The notes under the pieces were generated by a model that worked only from the letters and a program-made list of their open reading frames with translations, was not told where the DNA came from and searched no databases. Source: Platynereis dumerilii (Eukaryota; Annelida; Polychaeta; Phyllodocida; Nereididae). From it: 64,000 nucleotides of DNA. The DNA lies in the NCBI GenBank assembly GCA_026936325.1, contig JAPTHN010000012.1:34792537-34856536 (forward strand). Direction: 5' to 3'. A program made the translations under genes and the position numbers. This document shows, piece by piece, positions 24,721-38,890 of the stretch (its first letter is position 1; the number at the start of each line of letters is the position of its first letter).

Positions 24721-25085
24721 AGGAGTATATTCTTCAATGTGTTTTGTAATGTGTTATACAATGTGTTTTTGCAAAGATCCAGAAATATCTATTAGCAAAG
24801 GGCTACAGCAAAGGTCTGTTTAAGCATGTAACGGAGGTTCTACTCTTGTTTCCTGATATGCCTGTATAGTTCACATATATATATGTGGCATATTCTTCAA
24901 TGTGATTTGCAATGTGTTTGCAATGTGTCTCTGCTAAGATCCAGAAATATCTAGTAGCAAAAAGCCAGTGGCAAAGTTCTGTAGTACAGGCTTGAAGCAG
25001 AGTTTCAACTTATGTTGTCTGCTATTGCTGCACAGTAATATATTCTTCAACTCGCATTTGCAAAGTTTTCCATGACGAGTTTTTG
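24721..25085. repeat. Degenerate minisatellite, right part, unit A
   Basis: Continues the interrupted array: ATATTCTTCAATGTG, CAATGTGTTT and GATCCAGAAATATCTA each recur two or three times. Confidence 0.7.
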
Positions 25086-26127
25086 CAGTGTTTGTTGGCA
25101 TATGTTCAGAAAAGATGTTGGCTTCATGACCTTTCGATCTATGTCTCATATATACTCCACGTGAGTACTATTGCACAAAAGTAATTCCAAAGCAAAGCTC
25201 AATACAAGGCTCTTCGGCGGCTTTCGATGCATTTACAAAATAAAACCATGAAATTGACATTTAAGTCGGTCATAAGTCTTACAAGATTTCAGGTTTTTGG
25301 TGACTCTTTATGTGGAGATAGTTGCTACCATGCATGTTCTGTGAATGTATGTATGTAAATATTACTTGCAAAGGTCTATGTGAGTGCAGGATTAATATGT
25401 GATGTCTAGCAACATGAATGCATGGACATTGAATCATAATGTGTCTTAACAATACATGAATATTTCTAAATGGACTTTGCTATGAATTCTGCATATATGC
25501 CAGTAGAAAGTGCTGCACCTAGGGCATTGGAGGCTATTTATGAATTGCAATGGCTTATGACCCAAGCAACAATAAATTCAATAACAAAAGCAATGTATTT
25601 TTCTGCTTTCTATAGAATGAGGAATGTCGAACACTGCACATTTTCTCAGTAACATTATCTTGGTTACAAATATTGACTCATTGCGATATACCCTGGTTGA
25701 ATCTATTTCGACTGAAAGAGTGAAATTGACTACTTCCTTCGGCCAATATAAATTTCCTGAATCAGCTTTCAAGTTCACTCACATAATGCACTCAGGCACG
25801 AATAGACTAAATCAATAATGGTTCCTCATAGCTGTTTGTTAGCAGTAGGTGGTCAAGTTGGTGAATGTTCACAATTTGGTTTTCTGTGGGTGGGTCATTT
25901 GGACAGCACTTTCAATTGTCCTTTGTAGAATTACTATGTCTTGCTCTTTTCCAAATTAGCCTGTGATAGCCTGTGATAGTGGGTAAATATAGATCATAAA
26001 GTCCAAATCACTCATCGAAAGTGCACATGCAATGTCAGGCATGCAAAGACCTGTCTATGATTTAACCACTTTCAAAACATGAATATCAAAATTTTTCACA
26101 TGTTTTAACTGATGTTAAAGTGGAATT
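25086..26127. other. End of unit A, no gene seen
   Basis: Partly shared with the end of B (45720-45961). Open frames at 25470-25818 overlap on both strands and look like chance. Confidence 0.5.
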
Positions 26128-28441
26128 TAATCAATGTATGATTTACGATGGACAACTTCATTAGGAATTTTAAACCAACTGACAAATCAATTCAGGCTTT
26201 CAACATGCGTAGAAGCAATCAATTTAAATCAGTATAGTTTATTGCTACAGTCAGGAATTGATTGGTTTTTAACAATTTAAATGATATATACTGTTGCATG
26301 GTTAAAGTGAAGTGAAGGTTCTGCGTATGTCAATTAATCATCAGAGATTGACAGCTATGATTAATGCAATTTTGACCTACAGTACACAGTATACCTTCTG
26401 GGGACACCTGTATAATCAATGCTGTTGCTTTAGATTTTATCACATGATCCTGGTACTACAAACAAAATTGGCAGCTATTCAACATGTCAGACATACCTGA
26501 AATATCATGCTTTATGACGAAACATGTTTTCATCTCATGGGATGAGAATTCATGTTTCCACAAGCAGTTTGGTGGAGTATGTTTAGCATTGACCCAATGG
26601 CAAGACATGACCTGTTTCACTTGCAGGCAGTATGTTGGTAACCAGTATTTTGCAGGTCTTAATCATAAGCTGTCTCAATGTTGTGACAATGGTGTGTCCT
26701 CATCCACAGTGCGTAAATAAAGGATAGGAACTAACAATCATCCATTCATCTACAAAAAGTTACTAATCTACAAGCTGCTTATGAGTACCGCGTCTACTAC
26801 TCTAATCTGCAAAATCCCTGTTTTAATGATGATAAATAAATCATTAAGACTTAGTGACTTACAACCTCAGTAATTCTCAGTATTAATACAATCATCGTAA
26901 CTTTAAACATTAAAACAGTAAACCAATCAAAATATTATCTGACTATCCTTTTTTGTTGGTTTCAAAAATTGGAAAATAATTTTCTGGTCCATTGGAGAAA
27001 TTAATAACTTGTCCTTATGGTGCTGCCTTTGTTTTCATTGATTCTAGATGTAAAATGTTGATGTAAATTAAACCTATTAATCATATTAGAAACATTGATG
27101 ATGGAAATCGATGTTGGACTGAGTAAATTACCAAAGCGAATTTCTATTGTTTTTGATCCAGTAACAATGGCAAATGTGTCTTTATTGATTTTATAGTGAT
27201 ATATAACTTTGCATGTTATAAGTGATTTTGATTTAATTCATTAGTCATCCTTAGCATGACCGAAATAACTAATTATGACCTATTGAAGAGTTGGAGCCAT
27301 GAAAATCAATATTAGGCTAAATCAAAGTCGTCGTTATGCTGTTATGACACTGATATTTTTGTTTGATCTGTCCAACAAACTATAATATTAAATTACACCA
27401 ATTTTAACGAATTGAAATATTGACCTACATGATCACAAAAATCAATATTCAGGCACAAATTCTTTGGCTCTTATTGTTTTTGTGATTAATATGCGCTTTC
27501 ATAAGTAGAACAAAGATGCAATAGAACATTAAGATGGCTATATGAAGGGAACAAATTCATTATGGTGAATGAAATAGAATGCATTTTTGTGAGTTCATAA
27601 ATAACGAATGTTCTAACATCCCCATTCCTGTTTTTTTTTAAGTGAATGCAATATAACATGATTTTATATTGAATGAATAAAACAAATATAACATTATGGT
27701 TAGTTTGAGGATAAACTGATTTCTAAGCATTTGAAAATTGGGTTGTGCTTCAAAAATATTAAATCGTTATTGATTTTGATTGGGTTCTAATATCACCTTT
27801 GCTTTCATAGTGAATTCTGCATAGCATATATAAATGGTGTGATTGCAGCATATGAATTTAAGGCTAATCTCTTTTCTAAGCACTTGAAAAATTGGCCATG
27901 CATTAAAAAATTGATTTCAAATCAATATTGTTTTTGATTGGGTTCTAACGTCACTATTGTTTTTACCAATTTCAGTGGGACTTCGGTGCGTAGAATGTGA
28001 GGGAGGGAGTCAGCCATTCACAGAAAGGCAGGAAACAAGAGAACGAGACAGAAATGCAACAATGAAGTTCAAAGGATTTGGGATCCAAGGGAGAAACTAG
28101 AATCAGCCTGCCTTCGGCGAAATCGCTTTTAACCTCCTTCATCGTTTGTGCTTTCGACGGCCCCTTTCATCTATTTTGGGAGACGAGGAGAGAGTGATTG
28201 GAATACGACGTTAGATAACAACGTTATAATTCCCATGCCTGATAGGTAATGTTGGTGATAAATGACACAGAGACGTCAGCATACAGGCATCAAAAACAGA
28301 CATTGAGCATCGTCCTGTAGGCATTTGACGCTGATTTCGTATGATACAGATATCTACTGATATAAACGTAATCTGATAAAGGCATTCTATACCATGGTCT
28401 GACACAGAAATCTGATACATTAATAGTACACTTGTTGGTTG
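26128..28441. other. Start of unit B, no gene seen
   Basis: Closely matches C 45962-48236 (about 95-98 percent by eye). Includes 27118-27636, which unit A lacks. Confidence 0.55.
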
Positions 28442-28611
28442 CAGCAGTACATGCATTGTAAGACCTCCTGTTGTAAGACCGACTTGAGTTATGTGACCGC
28501 CCTCCCCCAGCTTTATTTTTAGCATGTTTTACACCTGGATGAACGATTGCATCCCTTGAGAGACCATTTAATGACAGTAGGAGGGTGGTCTTACAATACA
28601 GGGACCACTGT
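28442..28611. mobile_element. Mariner-like MITE, copy in unit B
   Basis: Orthologous to 1606-1788. The right terminus GGGACCACTG/TA is well preserved and the left terminus is worn (CAGCAGTACATGCATTG). The interior keeps the complementary stretches GTAAGACC and GGTCTTAC. Non-coding. Confidence 0.65.
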
Positions 28612-29435
28612 ATGTCCACCAGAAGTTACTCAAGGTGATTATTTATCATAGATGCAGAAGGGGGATGCCGTAAGTGTCACATAAAATACAGATAAGTAAT
28701 TCTGACATCATCTATAGTAATTATAGAAAGCTATCTGATACATCAAAAACAGACGTCAGATCCAGGCATCAAAAATAGACATCAGATACCATTGACAGCG
28801 GATAGAAACGTCAAAACGTCAAGCATATTTCTTTGCCGCTCTTTTGGATTTGAGCTGATCTCTCTATATTTGATATCTTTTTCAGTTCTGCCATAATCTT
28901 TGAAGATTACGACTCAGAAGACCGAGCCATAATTCCCTCATATTGCTTGTAATTATCACATGGGATATTTCGCTGGCGTTTTCCATTTACATCTAATCTT
29001 GAGTATTTGCATCTTATTACAACTAGACCCCAGCTTCTGATCAATGAAGAAGTTAATCCTCACTCCGAGGAAGTTTAATCTGTCTCGGTTTACCTAGAGA
29101 TTGAGTTTGTTTAAGCTGAGAGAAGGTGGAAGTTTAAAGTTGGCAGTCTGACGAGAGACCAACCGCATATAAGTAGACCTAAAGCAACACGTGGAGTTTC
29201 CGGGCTGTTTCTGAACAACTGATAACGTACATATCCTACTGAAAGTCAGTCCAGCGACTCATTCCACAGCGATTCTATAGTGAGTCAGTCGGCAGAGTCC
29301 TTACAAGTCCTTGGGATTCCGTGAGCATGGACATTAAGGAAAGATAAAAGAAATAGAAAGGGATAAAACTTCAGGTAAAAAGTGACACTGCACCATTAAC
29401 CGGGAAAGCTGTGGCAACAAAAGCTTTCGTGAAAG

Positions 29436-29899
29436 TGTAACTACCCATGAATCAAGACAAATAAAAGATGCTAGTTGTTGTGTTTACTGGGTTTATTCCA
29501 AAATACCCAAAAACCCGTGACACTGCAAATAACAAAACAATCACAATGAGTATATTTAGTTGATCACCAAGCTGATTAAATACAATACACAAATGTAAAT
29601 GAAAATCAATTAATAGTTCACATACCTTTTGGTTTCACTAGCATTATCAAAATTCATCAACAACCTCTTTCTGTAGCAAATTCAATTAGTCAACTGACTG
29701 TTTTCTGTCAGGAAATGCTAACAACTTAGTGGTCACAAGTCAAACAAGAAAACAGCAAACAGTGAACAATGAACAAAGGCACAAGAGCAAAGACAGGACC
29801 AATGCAATATGACAAGCTGATGATGTTCACAGCTTCTACTGTGGCAACAAATCAATTACAATTGCAAGCTGTGATAAAGAGTCAATTACTGCAGTTACA
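29436..29899 (-). mobile_element. Solo LTR, unit B only
   Basis: A 464-bp insertion with TG...CA ends. The outer seven bases are a perfect inverted repeat (TGTAACT/AGTTACA), and GAAAG is duplicated at both sides (29431-29435, 29900-29904). A (about 4015) and C (about 49255) have GAAAGTGTC without it. Orientation is inferred as minus because on that strand an AATAAA lies some 75 bp from the 3' edge. No internal coding region remains, which fits loss by LTR-LTR recombination. It is younger than the triplication. Family cannot be set from a lone LTR; a 5-bp duplication suits Gypsy, BEL/Pao or Copia. Confidence 0.85.
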
Positions 29900-29904
29900 G
29901 AAAG

Positions 29905-32900
29905 TGTATTTCAAAAGACCATGTAGTGCATTCTTGCTGCCGTTGACCTGGGTAGCATTTTAATATTCATTGTGATCAGATCATAATAATACACTTTATA
30001 CTGTGGTGGACGGACCGTGTGATTACAGGATAATGCTGTGTGATTACAACACCAAAATTATTACACCGAGAGATTACAGCAAGCTATTGCACCAAGTGTT
30101 TTCGCAAAGTGATAGAGTGTCTTGTGTTTGGTAAGAACGTGTTAAAAGGTGTAATATTGTGAAACCTCGGATTCTGTACATACTGGATAGAGGTCAATAT
30201 ATCTATTGTGCATAGCAACAAGGTGTCATACCACTGTTTGTGTTACTAAAGCAAATTGGTGTGGATAACCAGAACACCAAAGGAATTACTGAGGATTCTG
30301 CCCAGACGTTTCTGCAGTGTGCTGTCATTGTTGAGGTTTCTTTACTGAGGTTTCCATACTGCAGATTCAACACGGAGGCTTCTTCTCTCTGATACACATT
30401 CTCAAGACTCAACTGTGTTACCCAGTACCATAGGATACATCATTAGTACATAATACATAAGGGAACGGAAGATAGGTAACCTGTACTGAGCATGTTGTTG
30501 CGAGGATGGGTGCTGGATAATGAGGGGAAATCGAGGGTTAGGATACCACCTGTGAGACTTCGACTACTGGCGAGACATAGAAAGGTGCGAAGAGGAAGCT
30601 GAGGATAATACTTAGAATGACACTGGGCCAGGATGTGGGTTTGATGATGGTCCGGGAATGGCTTTCGGAGGTGGAGGGGTGATGATGGGCCAGATTATGG
30701 TGGAGATTATGACGGAGTATAATCTCATCATAGATGAACTGATGAATAAACTGTTATTGTTAACACTCTGATTTCTATGACTAACAAGAATATTTATATA
30801 TTATGTAATATGTATGTATATATATGACAGTGGATTGCCTTAGTATTCAGTCTCTACAGTGTATTGGGTGTCTTTCAGGAGTTTTGACATATCCTTGCGT
30901 TGCTTGTGGTATGTTCAGATTGTCTCTTTTGGGTGTCCCATGCACTGTATATTGGACTGTGTGACTGTACGGCATCTTATAGGACGAACTGCAGTTTTAC
31001 TTCTGGTATATGTAATAAATGTGACATTTTTCTCTGCTGTGTCATTGCACACGGTATCCGTATGGTTAATTCTTTTAAACCAATTCTCCGAAGCAATTGT
31101 GGGATCATAGAGGGGTTAAAGCGTCTATGCAGTGCATCACTACAGTGTCCCAACAGGGCCTTGTCAGCCAAGATGTCTCCAAGGCGCCCTGTCGCTTCCC
31201 AGCATCCCAAGGGGGTGTCCTATCTTACAACGAATTCATGATCATATGATTAATAGATGCCTTCATTGATTAGTCTAATCCACCTGACTTAATGAAAAGC
31301 TTCGTCGCCCATGTTTATGTCTAAGCCCTCCATCTTTTCACCTTAGGCAATGCCATATTTCTTGTTTCCGTTAAAATGAATTAACAATGAATTCAGAATG
31401 AGCCCAGATCTCATTCTTTATTCATGAGTTCACACTGAATACAGTGAACCACGGTTTTCCCCAGGAGCAGTTCGACGGGTAGACAGCTCCAGCCCGGTCT
31501 CTGGCTCTTTTAATGGAAATGTTGATTGTGAGAATTTCAGATCTTGATTACCATGACATGCCATTGAAAACATTGGCAAGAAGTTAGCATAGTTTAACAG
31601 AACTTCATTTTTCCAAAGCACTTAAAGAGCTTTGTTTGTCATAACAGAGTTCTGCTTCCAAAGCAAATCAAATCGGTGTATGAACCATTCATACTTGCAG
31701 TGAAAGGAAATAGAACGGAATTTGAACACACAATATGAAGTTATTCACTGATTGTTTCTTAAAGGGCCTGGCTACTGTGTCCTCTCTCTGCCCCAGTTAC
31801 CTTCTGTGTATTCAGTTTAAAGGGCCTAAATACAGAATGCAAAGTGACAATCATTTGTTCAAAAGGTGTGGCTGACGAAAATTAACTGATTAGGTGCTCT
31901 TGATTGCTGAAAATTGGCCTGTTCTCCAAATATATTGCTATCCTACAATAAAATCACCTTAGTTTGGGAAGGTGACTCGGTCTTCCACAACCGAATTAGG
32001 TTCTTTGCCTGAAGAAAAAAGAATCGGCTGATGACTGAATTTGGTGTTCTGGCTTTGGCTACATAGCAAAGAGGTTCATTGGTCAAGTTTTCCAAGAAAC
32101 TTCACAAGTAAACCTAAGCTGGGACTCTACCATAACCAACAAAGACTCTTCCTTCCCTGGCGGAATATGATCTTGGTCTGAGATGTGAATTTAGATTTCT
32201 GGTTTGAAAGCAAAAAAAGGCGTCCAAGTTTACTAACTTATGTTGAGCAGTGCTGGAAGAGAAAGTATCTTGCACAGAACCCTCAACCTTATTGTCTCAC
32301 TTATTACTTCTTACTTATCCATCTGCTCATGTTATCTGAATCATCAGTGAATGGCTTCAAATAAGCAGAATTTTGACAAAGAAAACACAAAAAGCAGCCC
32401 TCTCAAATCTGTAGACCACCAGTGCAGAGGCAACTCTTTCTCTAGGTCTTGTCAGACTTTGCTTGAAAGGCTACTTTCAGTGCCTTGACTATAATTAGCT
32501 CAGTTGCTTCCCAAATTAGCCTGCTTGGTGGAAAGAGAAGAGAAATATGCAGACTGAGCTCACTCCACATAATTTGGTATTATCTGTCATTTGAAAAGAA
32601 GCAACATAGCAGAAGAGGTATTTGTGATGTGTTCTGTGATTGTGATTCACAAATATCCTAACATAACAAAACACTATTGCAAAACTGTACTAAGTAAGTT
32701 GGTTTGAAAAATTAGTTGGCTAAATGATACAGCTGTCATGCTATTGCAGTCTGGGTAACTGCAATGATTCTAAATGAATGTATTCACTGCTACAGGGTAA
32801 AAAATGTGTCAGCAAAGTGCGAAGAAACCATCGGGACATTTCATGTGATGATAACAGAAGTTTGCATTCAGTATTGTATTACTGCATCATCATCACTTTA

Positions 32901-32994
32901 AGCCCGGAGGATTAAATTTTGATAAAAGCCTAGTGGCTTTGTGAAAAGCGCTGATTGGAAAATGTGTTTTAAATAAGGAATTTATTCTAAGAGA
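29905..32994. other. Unit B middle, no gene seen
   Basis: Counterpart of A 4025-8020, including a degraded version of the acidic/Gly-rich stretch (30590-30720). The 113-codon frame at 30900-31241 is not open in A or C. B 32440-32880 keeps DNA that A has replaced and that is also present at 52680-52940 and 58740-59200. Confidence 0.5.
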
Positions 32995-35290
32995 AATAAA
33001 TTGAACAGGAAACTAGGAGATTTTCTTGAAGTGACATAGAATGGAATATGAGTTACATGAGATTACACTTGATATTCTAGGTACATTGATCATCATATTG
33101 AAAAGATGAAAGGCTTTATTAATTTCATGCATGGCCACATGTAATGTAAATGTCTTTTTCTGTTGTGATAGTTAACAATAAAACTGCAGAATGAGCAGGA
33201 TGTTCTTTCGGTATGACACTTCGGTCTTTTAGGTCTTACATTGTAGAATCTGGAATGTTTACTTAAATTTTATTCTTCCTCCTCTCTCAACCTCTCTCCC
33301 CCCCCCCCTTTAGGAAAAATAATAAAATCACTTTCACCTTTGTCTTCCCCAGCAGTTGGTCAGCCTTTCTGTTGAACACTAAGTCTTGGTGCGACTACTT
33401 GTTTAGACTGCAGAGAATCATGTGCAATGCTGATGCTTAAACTGCACAATGGCAGGCCATTCATGCTGATTGGTGTAATTAGGAATCTATCAAGGTATTT
33501 GTATTAGTTATTTAAAGCAACATTACACATTAAATCAAACAATCAATTAATCAATCAATCTATTTTTCCATCAAAAATTAATCTATCTACCTGTCTTTCA
33601 ATCCATCTATGAATGAATCAATCAATCAATCTATAAATTACATTGAAAATTAAAAAAACCCTGGACTCTCCTTGTGGTGCTTTACAGATGGTGTCTCATA
33701 TCAGCTTTTGAATGTCAATCGAGCAAGGGAGAATTATCTTTCTCTGATGCTGCCGTGAATGCTCCTCGCCGTAATCTTGTACTGACGATTTGCCAGTTTA
33801 TGCTGAGTGATGAGGTGCGCTGTGCCATACATCTGATCCATTGCCTGTGAATAGAGCCACTGTATAATAAGATCTGGCAAATGCAGCACGGAGAATGATG
33901 GTTCTATCATTAATTGCGGGGTTGACTTTCCCTACAGCAGTGCTGTTCGAATCGTCTGCCTGTTCATAAAAATTACTCTTTGCAACTCAAGCTGTGTGTT
34001 TTTGGAGAGTGAACATATATTTAGCAAATACATATTACATGGGTAGATAGATAGATATAGACAGATGGATAGATATACTGTTGGAGCAAACAAGGCATGG
34101 GAAATGATGATTTCATTAATTGTGGAATTACTTTCCCTACAGCAGAGATGTGCCTTCATGCGGCTGAAGCTGTTATCAATTACACTTGTGGTTTGAACTG
34201 AGACTTCCATGTAGATATTGTAAATGGCTCTGACATGTATTCATTATATATAGGCCATGGCTTGGCTTTGTGCTCCTATATTTGAGGTGATAGACAGATA
34301 GACAGATACACATTATCTATCAGATTTGCTCTGCGCCACTGCATTTAATATACGGAACGTGACATTTTGTTGTTATGTATGATTCAGATAAATTGCCACA
34401 AGATTTGCCACAAGGCTCTCATACTCACTATATTATACTGGCCTTTATAGCCATTTTCATAATTGTACACATTTCTAAATATGATTTTTTTTTCAAGGAC
34501 ATAATATTATATTAGAACTACAGGGAAAAGTGACATAAAAACACAAATAAACTATTCTGTCCTATTCAATAACACGTCCTAGAAAAAGAATTCACATTCA
34601 TGATTTGTGTCTTTATGATTATGAAATTGGTTGTAACACACTGCCACTTTTCATTGAAAAGTAGGTCTACAAATGCTTCAGTTGGTATGCCGGTAGTCAG
34701 ATGTCGAGCTGATTTGGCTTTGATATGCCTTACCTCAGCTTTTTATAGACATGACAAATGTTTTAGGTGATACCGGTTGATAAATGGCTATCAGAGTTGC
34801 TTCTGATGTGCAGTCACTCTTCTTTAATATCTGAGCAGGAAAGTAGACATGATGATAAATGACTATTAGATTTGGTTCTCTAAATATACCATTTTGAAGC
34901 TTATCGTTTCAAATGGTCATGATAAACGTATCAGTAAATTTATTGAGAGAAACGCGCTTTTAGGTGTTAATTTCCCCTCTTATATTTTGGATCTCCTTCA
35001 TTAACTGCATTGTCAATGTTTGATCTGATATAGACATATGTGTAGGACTGTAAGTTGATCTGTGAATATTTCATTAGAATGAGAATACATTCCCTTGATT
35101 TATTTTGAATGTACCTTTTCAGTTCGCCTAGTTTGTAGTTTGTGGGCTGCCATTCGCTAGGTTCAAGATTTTATTCAGCCTCAACTTATTTATCAATCAT
35201 TCTTCACCTCATCACTGTGTTCCTGCTGTCCTAATTAGCCTACCAAGAGCATACATACAGGACATAAAGTGCAGTTGAGCTGAAAGGATT
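32995..35290. repeat. Internal duplication block 1, unit B
   Basis: Orthologous to 8020-10300, with near-identity including the poly-C run near 33298 and the same order of microsatellites. Small differences only. No gene seen. Confidence 0.85.
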
Positions 35291-36303
35291 TCATAAACAT
35301 TTTCATGGGTCTATTTAAAGTGCCGAATCAAGCATGGGAATAACGAATTGACTTGACTGGCATTTCTGCAGGTATTGTCCAGATCAGCCTGGTAGCTCAA
35401 CTTAATTTTTGCGGAGGGAGCTTCAAATTTATTTTTGGTGATCCGATGATGATGAGATGGAAATTGGCGGACAGTCCACTTATTCCTCATTCTGTTATTT
35501 CTGAAATAAAGGTACGCTTAATATTATATCAGCTGATAGCATACTAATCAATATTAAATGCCCACAGGCCAAACTTAAACTACAATATCCTTTAATTAAG
35601 GACACCATAAATAAGAATAATTCTTGTAATTCTTAGAATAGGAGCCTTAGGAGGTACTTGGATATCAAGTCCTGGCAGAAAGTCTTGTTATATTCAGGAA
35701 AAGATAAATATAAAATTTTGCACAAGGATATAAATTACTTTCCATTAGTTTCCAATCTTAGTATGATTTATTTGATGTATAAGTATCTTCCAAGTCACAA
35801 CCTTTTTTTTCTCAATAAAACGTGAATAATGGCAATACAGCTACTACTAAGAAGATTTTTTGATTCAATGCAGCCTAACCTGTGCAATTGTACGTAAATG
35901 TATGAATTATTACTATTCATTTTACTTGAATTCTGAACAGAATCCAGAAATACTTAAAAACATATATAAAACTATCAGCTTGCCATTCACTTCTAAAAAC
36001 TGTTTTCAGTTCAAGAAACAGACCTCACATGTGATATTTCAGTAATCTCTTTTTTATTGCAAAATAGAATGCAAAACACCTAGAGAAGTTTTTAGCTGTG
36101 GTCAACTATTCTCATAAAAACATTTTAGATCATGACTGAAACTGCGAACAGAAATGGTGAATTGGGCGAACCAATTCCAAATGGTTATCCTCAACCAATC
36201 TCTATAATATTTGGTGTAATTATTACAATTATACATAGTTTTTACCGTGTCACAACATTGCTGAAATGTAGAAGTGCCCTTTGTGATATTTGGTTCAACA
36301 TCT

Positions 36304-36525
36304 GTACCGGATTGTATGAACGCTTAACGCGGGTTATAATAAAGTGGTTAACTCCTATAACTTAACTTCTAACTAGGATACGGGTCAAAGATGTTGTCAT
36401 TTTGTGAGATGAGTTCAGCTCATCGTAACTTTTTATCTAACTCATCTTCAGAATTGATACAGTATCAGTAAAATGACTTAACCACTTTAGCATAACCCGT
36501 GTTGAACGTTCATACAATTCGGTAC
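36304..36525. repeat. Long imperfect hairpin, unit B copy
   Basis: Orthologous to 11439-11659 with almost no differences in either arm. Confidence 0.7.
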
Positions 36526-36854
36526 AGTTCAGAACTTTGACGCATGTCGGAGAGCCGTTTCAATCAACTTTTTCCTTATACGAATGTCCTCCTCCTATCT
36601 AAATAGCTTGCCTACCAAATACAGGACAGTATCTTCCATCCATGGCATGCCTGTCATTCAGCAGTCCCAATAAAAAGCGTCCGGTTGATATATTGCTCGT
36701 GAAGATCTGCCCAGAGATAACCTTTTGATAGATATGCAAATTTATAGTAATATGTCCATTATAGATATCAACTAATATAAGTTTCCTCTTTTTCTTCATC
36801 CAAACTGAAATACGGGTTTGATTAATACCAACAAAACAGATAAAACAAAAGTTA

Positions 36855-36994
36855 GCTGGTGTCCGTCCAAAATATTGTATATCATTATATATCGAGTAGA
36901 ATTTTTAATCTTCAATCGTGATTTGATTCAAGAAAAGTAAAAAATAAGTAAACCCTTTGTCTGACTTTGCGCAAATAGTTCGACGGACACCAGC
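36855..36994. mobile_element. Short MITE-like inverted-repeat element, unit B
   Basis: Same termini as 11989-12112 and slightly longer inside (extra bases around 36915). Present in both units, so an old insertion. Confidence 0.55.
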
Positions 36995-38790
36995 GAATGT
37001 TTGTTTTCAATTGTCTGCTTTGAACCAACCTTTTTTCAGTGCAATGAGTCAAAACCTCGTGGAATACAAATGGATCACAGACACAAACGATTCATCAATT
37101 CAACAAAGTTCTGCTTCTCTTGTTTCTGATTTTTGTTTGTGTTCTTGAAGAATTTCAATTTAAAAAGCTCTGCTGTGATGTCCTGATGCTGACAACATGC
37201 AAATTACAAATCCATCTGCCTTCACATCCTTCTTATTGTTTTTCTTCAATTTATTTTGACATCACAAGTTTCAAATCTTTGTTTTATATTGCATGAGAGA
37301 TAGTTGATGTAACGTTATCTGTGAAGATTTATCTAGCTGATACTTTGTCAATATTTCATCCTTGTGGCATTCCTTAGACAGCCTGCTAGAATGAAATATG
37401 ATAGCAAAGACATTTAATGTATGTGATTGTGAAGGCCATTTATCAACCACATACATTTATCAACTCCAACAATTGGTAAAAACTGAGATGCAGCATCCTA
37501 TATAGGCAAATAAAACCTTATATATATAGCAACAATATTGACTTCAGCAAACGAGAGTGACTACTTAAGCATCAGAGCATATGAATGTAAAAAAACCATT
37601 GTAGAGAATTTATAAATGAAAACATGCCTTAGAAAATTTATTTAAAATCTAAATCGATCTTCAGCAACGGAATTCCACTTATTTCAGTAATCTGGTACAT
37701 GTAGCATCAGCAAGTGACAAGACCATGATTTACTTATGAAAACAGGTTGGAATTTATTGGTGACATTTTATTTCAAAATTAAGACTCCATCTCCTGTCAA
37801 ACTTTCTAAAGATAGTCTCATATAGCATCAGTAACTGCCTATCCTCCCAAGAATTATTTCATTAGGAATAACTGATTCTTTCAGGAAAATCTGTTTATGA
37901 ATATCGTTTTTTCAAATTTAGAGTACATCCTGTCAAACCTACATCTTTACAAAGTAATCTGGAAAAACATTGATGAGATCCGATTTTAAATTCTGGATAC
38001 ATCACCCTTTTTTTTAACTCCTTTCCTCAGAACTTTTGTACAGCGTCTGAAAGACAGAAAGTGCTACTGATTATATTAATTCATTGTTAGGACTTAGGAA
38101 TATTTTTAGGAAACATATTTTTTTGATATGATTTTCAATTTCAGAATCCATCTTTAAAAAAACTCCTTAAATTTTACCTTCAAACCTTCCTCTCTGAGAA
38201 TAATCTCGTATAGCATCAGTAACTACCAATGTTTACCAGAATTCATTATCAAGAATATCTTTTAGGAGAATTTATTTGCAGGCATGTTCTTCTATAGATT
38301 CCATAAATCTCATTGAGCCTAGTTTCTTCTGGTTCATGTCGGGGAATAAGATTTGTTAGTTTTCACTGACAACCTAAAATCTTCCACATCTTAAATAAAG
38401 CATTAATTCTAACAGAAATATATTGAAAGGAAACTAGGAGATTTACTTGCAGTGAATAGATGAAACATTAATTACATGAGATTACACAGGATATTCTAGG
38501 TACATTTATCATTATATTGAAAGATGAAAGGCTTTAATAATTTCATGCTTGGCCACATGTAATGTTAATGTCCTTTTTTGTTGTAATAGTTATCAATGAA
38601 ACTGCAGAATAAGTAGAATGTTCTTTCAAAATGACTCTTCTGTCTTTCAGAATTTATATTGTAGAATCTGGAAGTTAGTAATGTTTAGTTCGATTCTATT
38701 CTTCGCAGGCCATTCATGCTGGTTTTGAAAAGCCCAATTCGGAATCGATCAAGGTATTTATATTAGTTATTTAAAGCAACATTACACATT

Positions 38791-38791
38791 A

Positions 38792-38839
<48 letters not shown>

Positions 38840-38890
38840 TATCTATCTAGTATCTGTCTATCTAACTGTCTATCTATCCAGCTGTCTGTC
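38791..38890. repeat. Expanded (AATC)n(TATC)n microsatellite
   Basis: About a dozen uninterrupted AATC units, against an interrupted shorter run at 13908-13985. Confidence 0.9.

Larger units (their letters stand above)
1..26127 (+). repeat. Tandem segmental duplication, unit A (5' end outside window)
   Basis: The first bases (TAATCAATGTAC...CGATGGACAACTTC) recur in the same orientation at 26128 and 45962, and the match continues for kilobases. Unit A is therefore one copy of a head-to-tail array. It is longer than B because it carries a hAT insertion, a long-inverted-repeat insertion and about 4.2 kb (16590-20855) that B lacks. It has lost roughly 520 bp near position 945 that B and C keep (27118-27636 in B). 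Identity to B looks very high over 8-16.5 kb and lower over the first 2 kb. I see no intact gene in it. Confidence 0.95.

Noticed and set aside
30900-31241. 113-codon frame in unit B
   Set aside because: Not open in A (about 5150-5450) or C; overlaps other frames.
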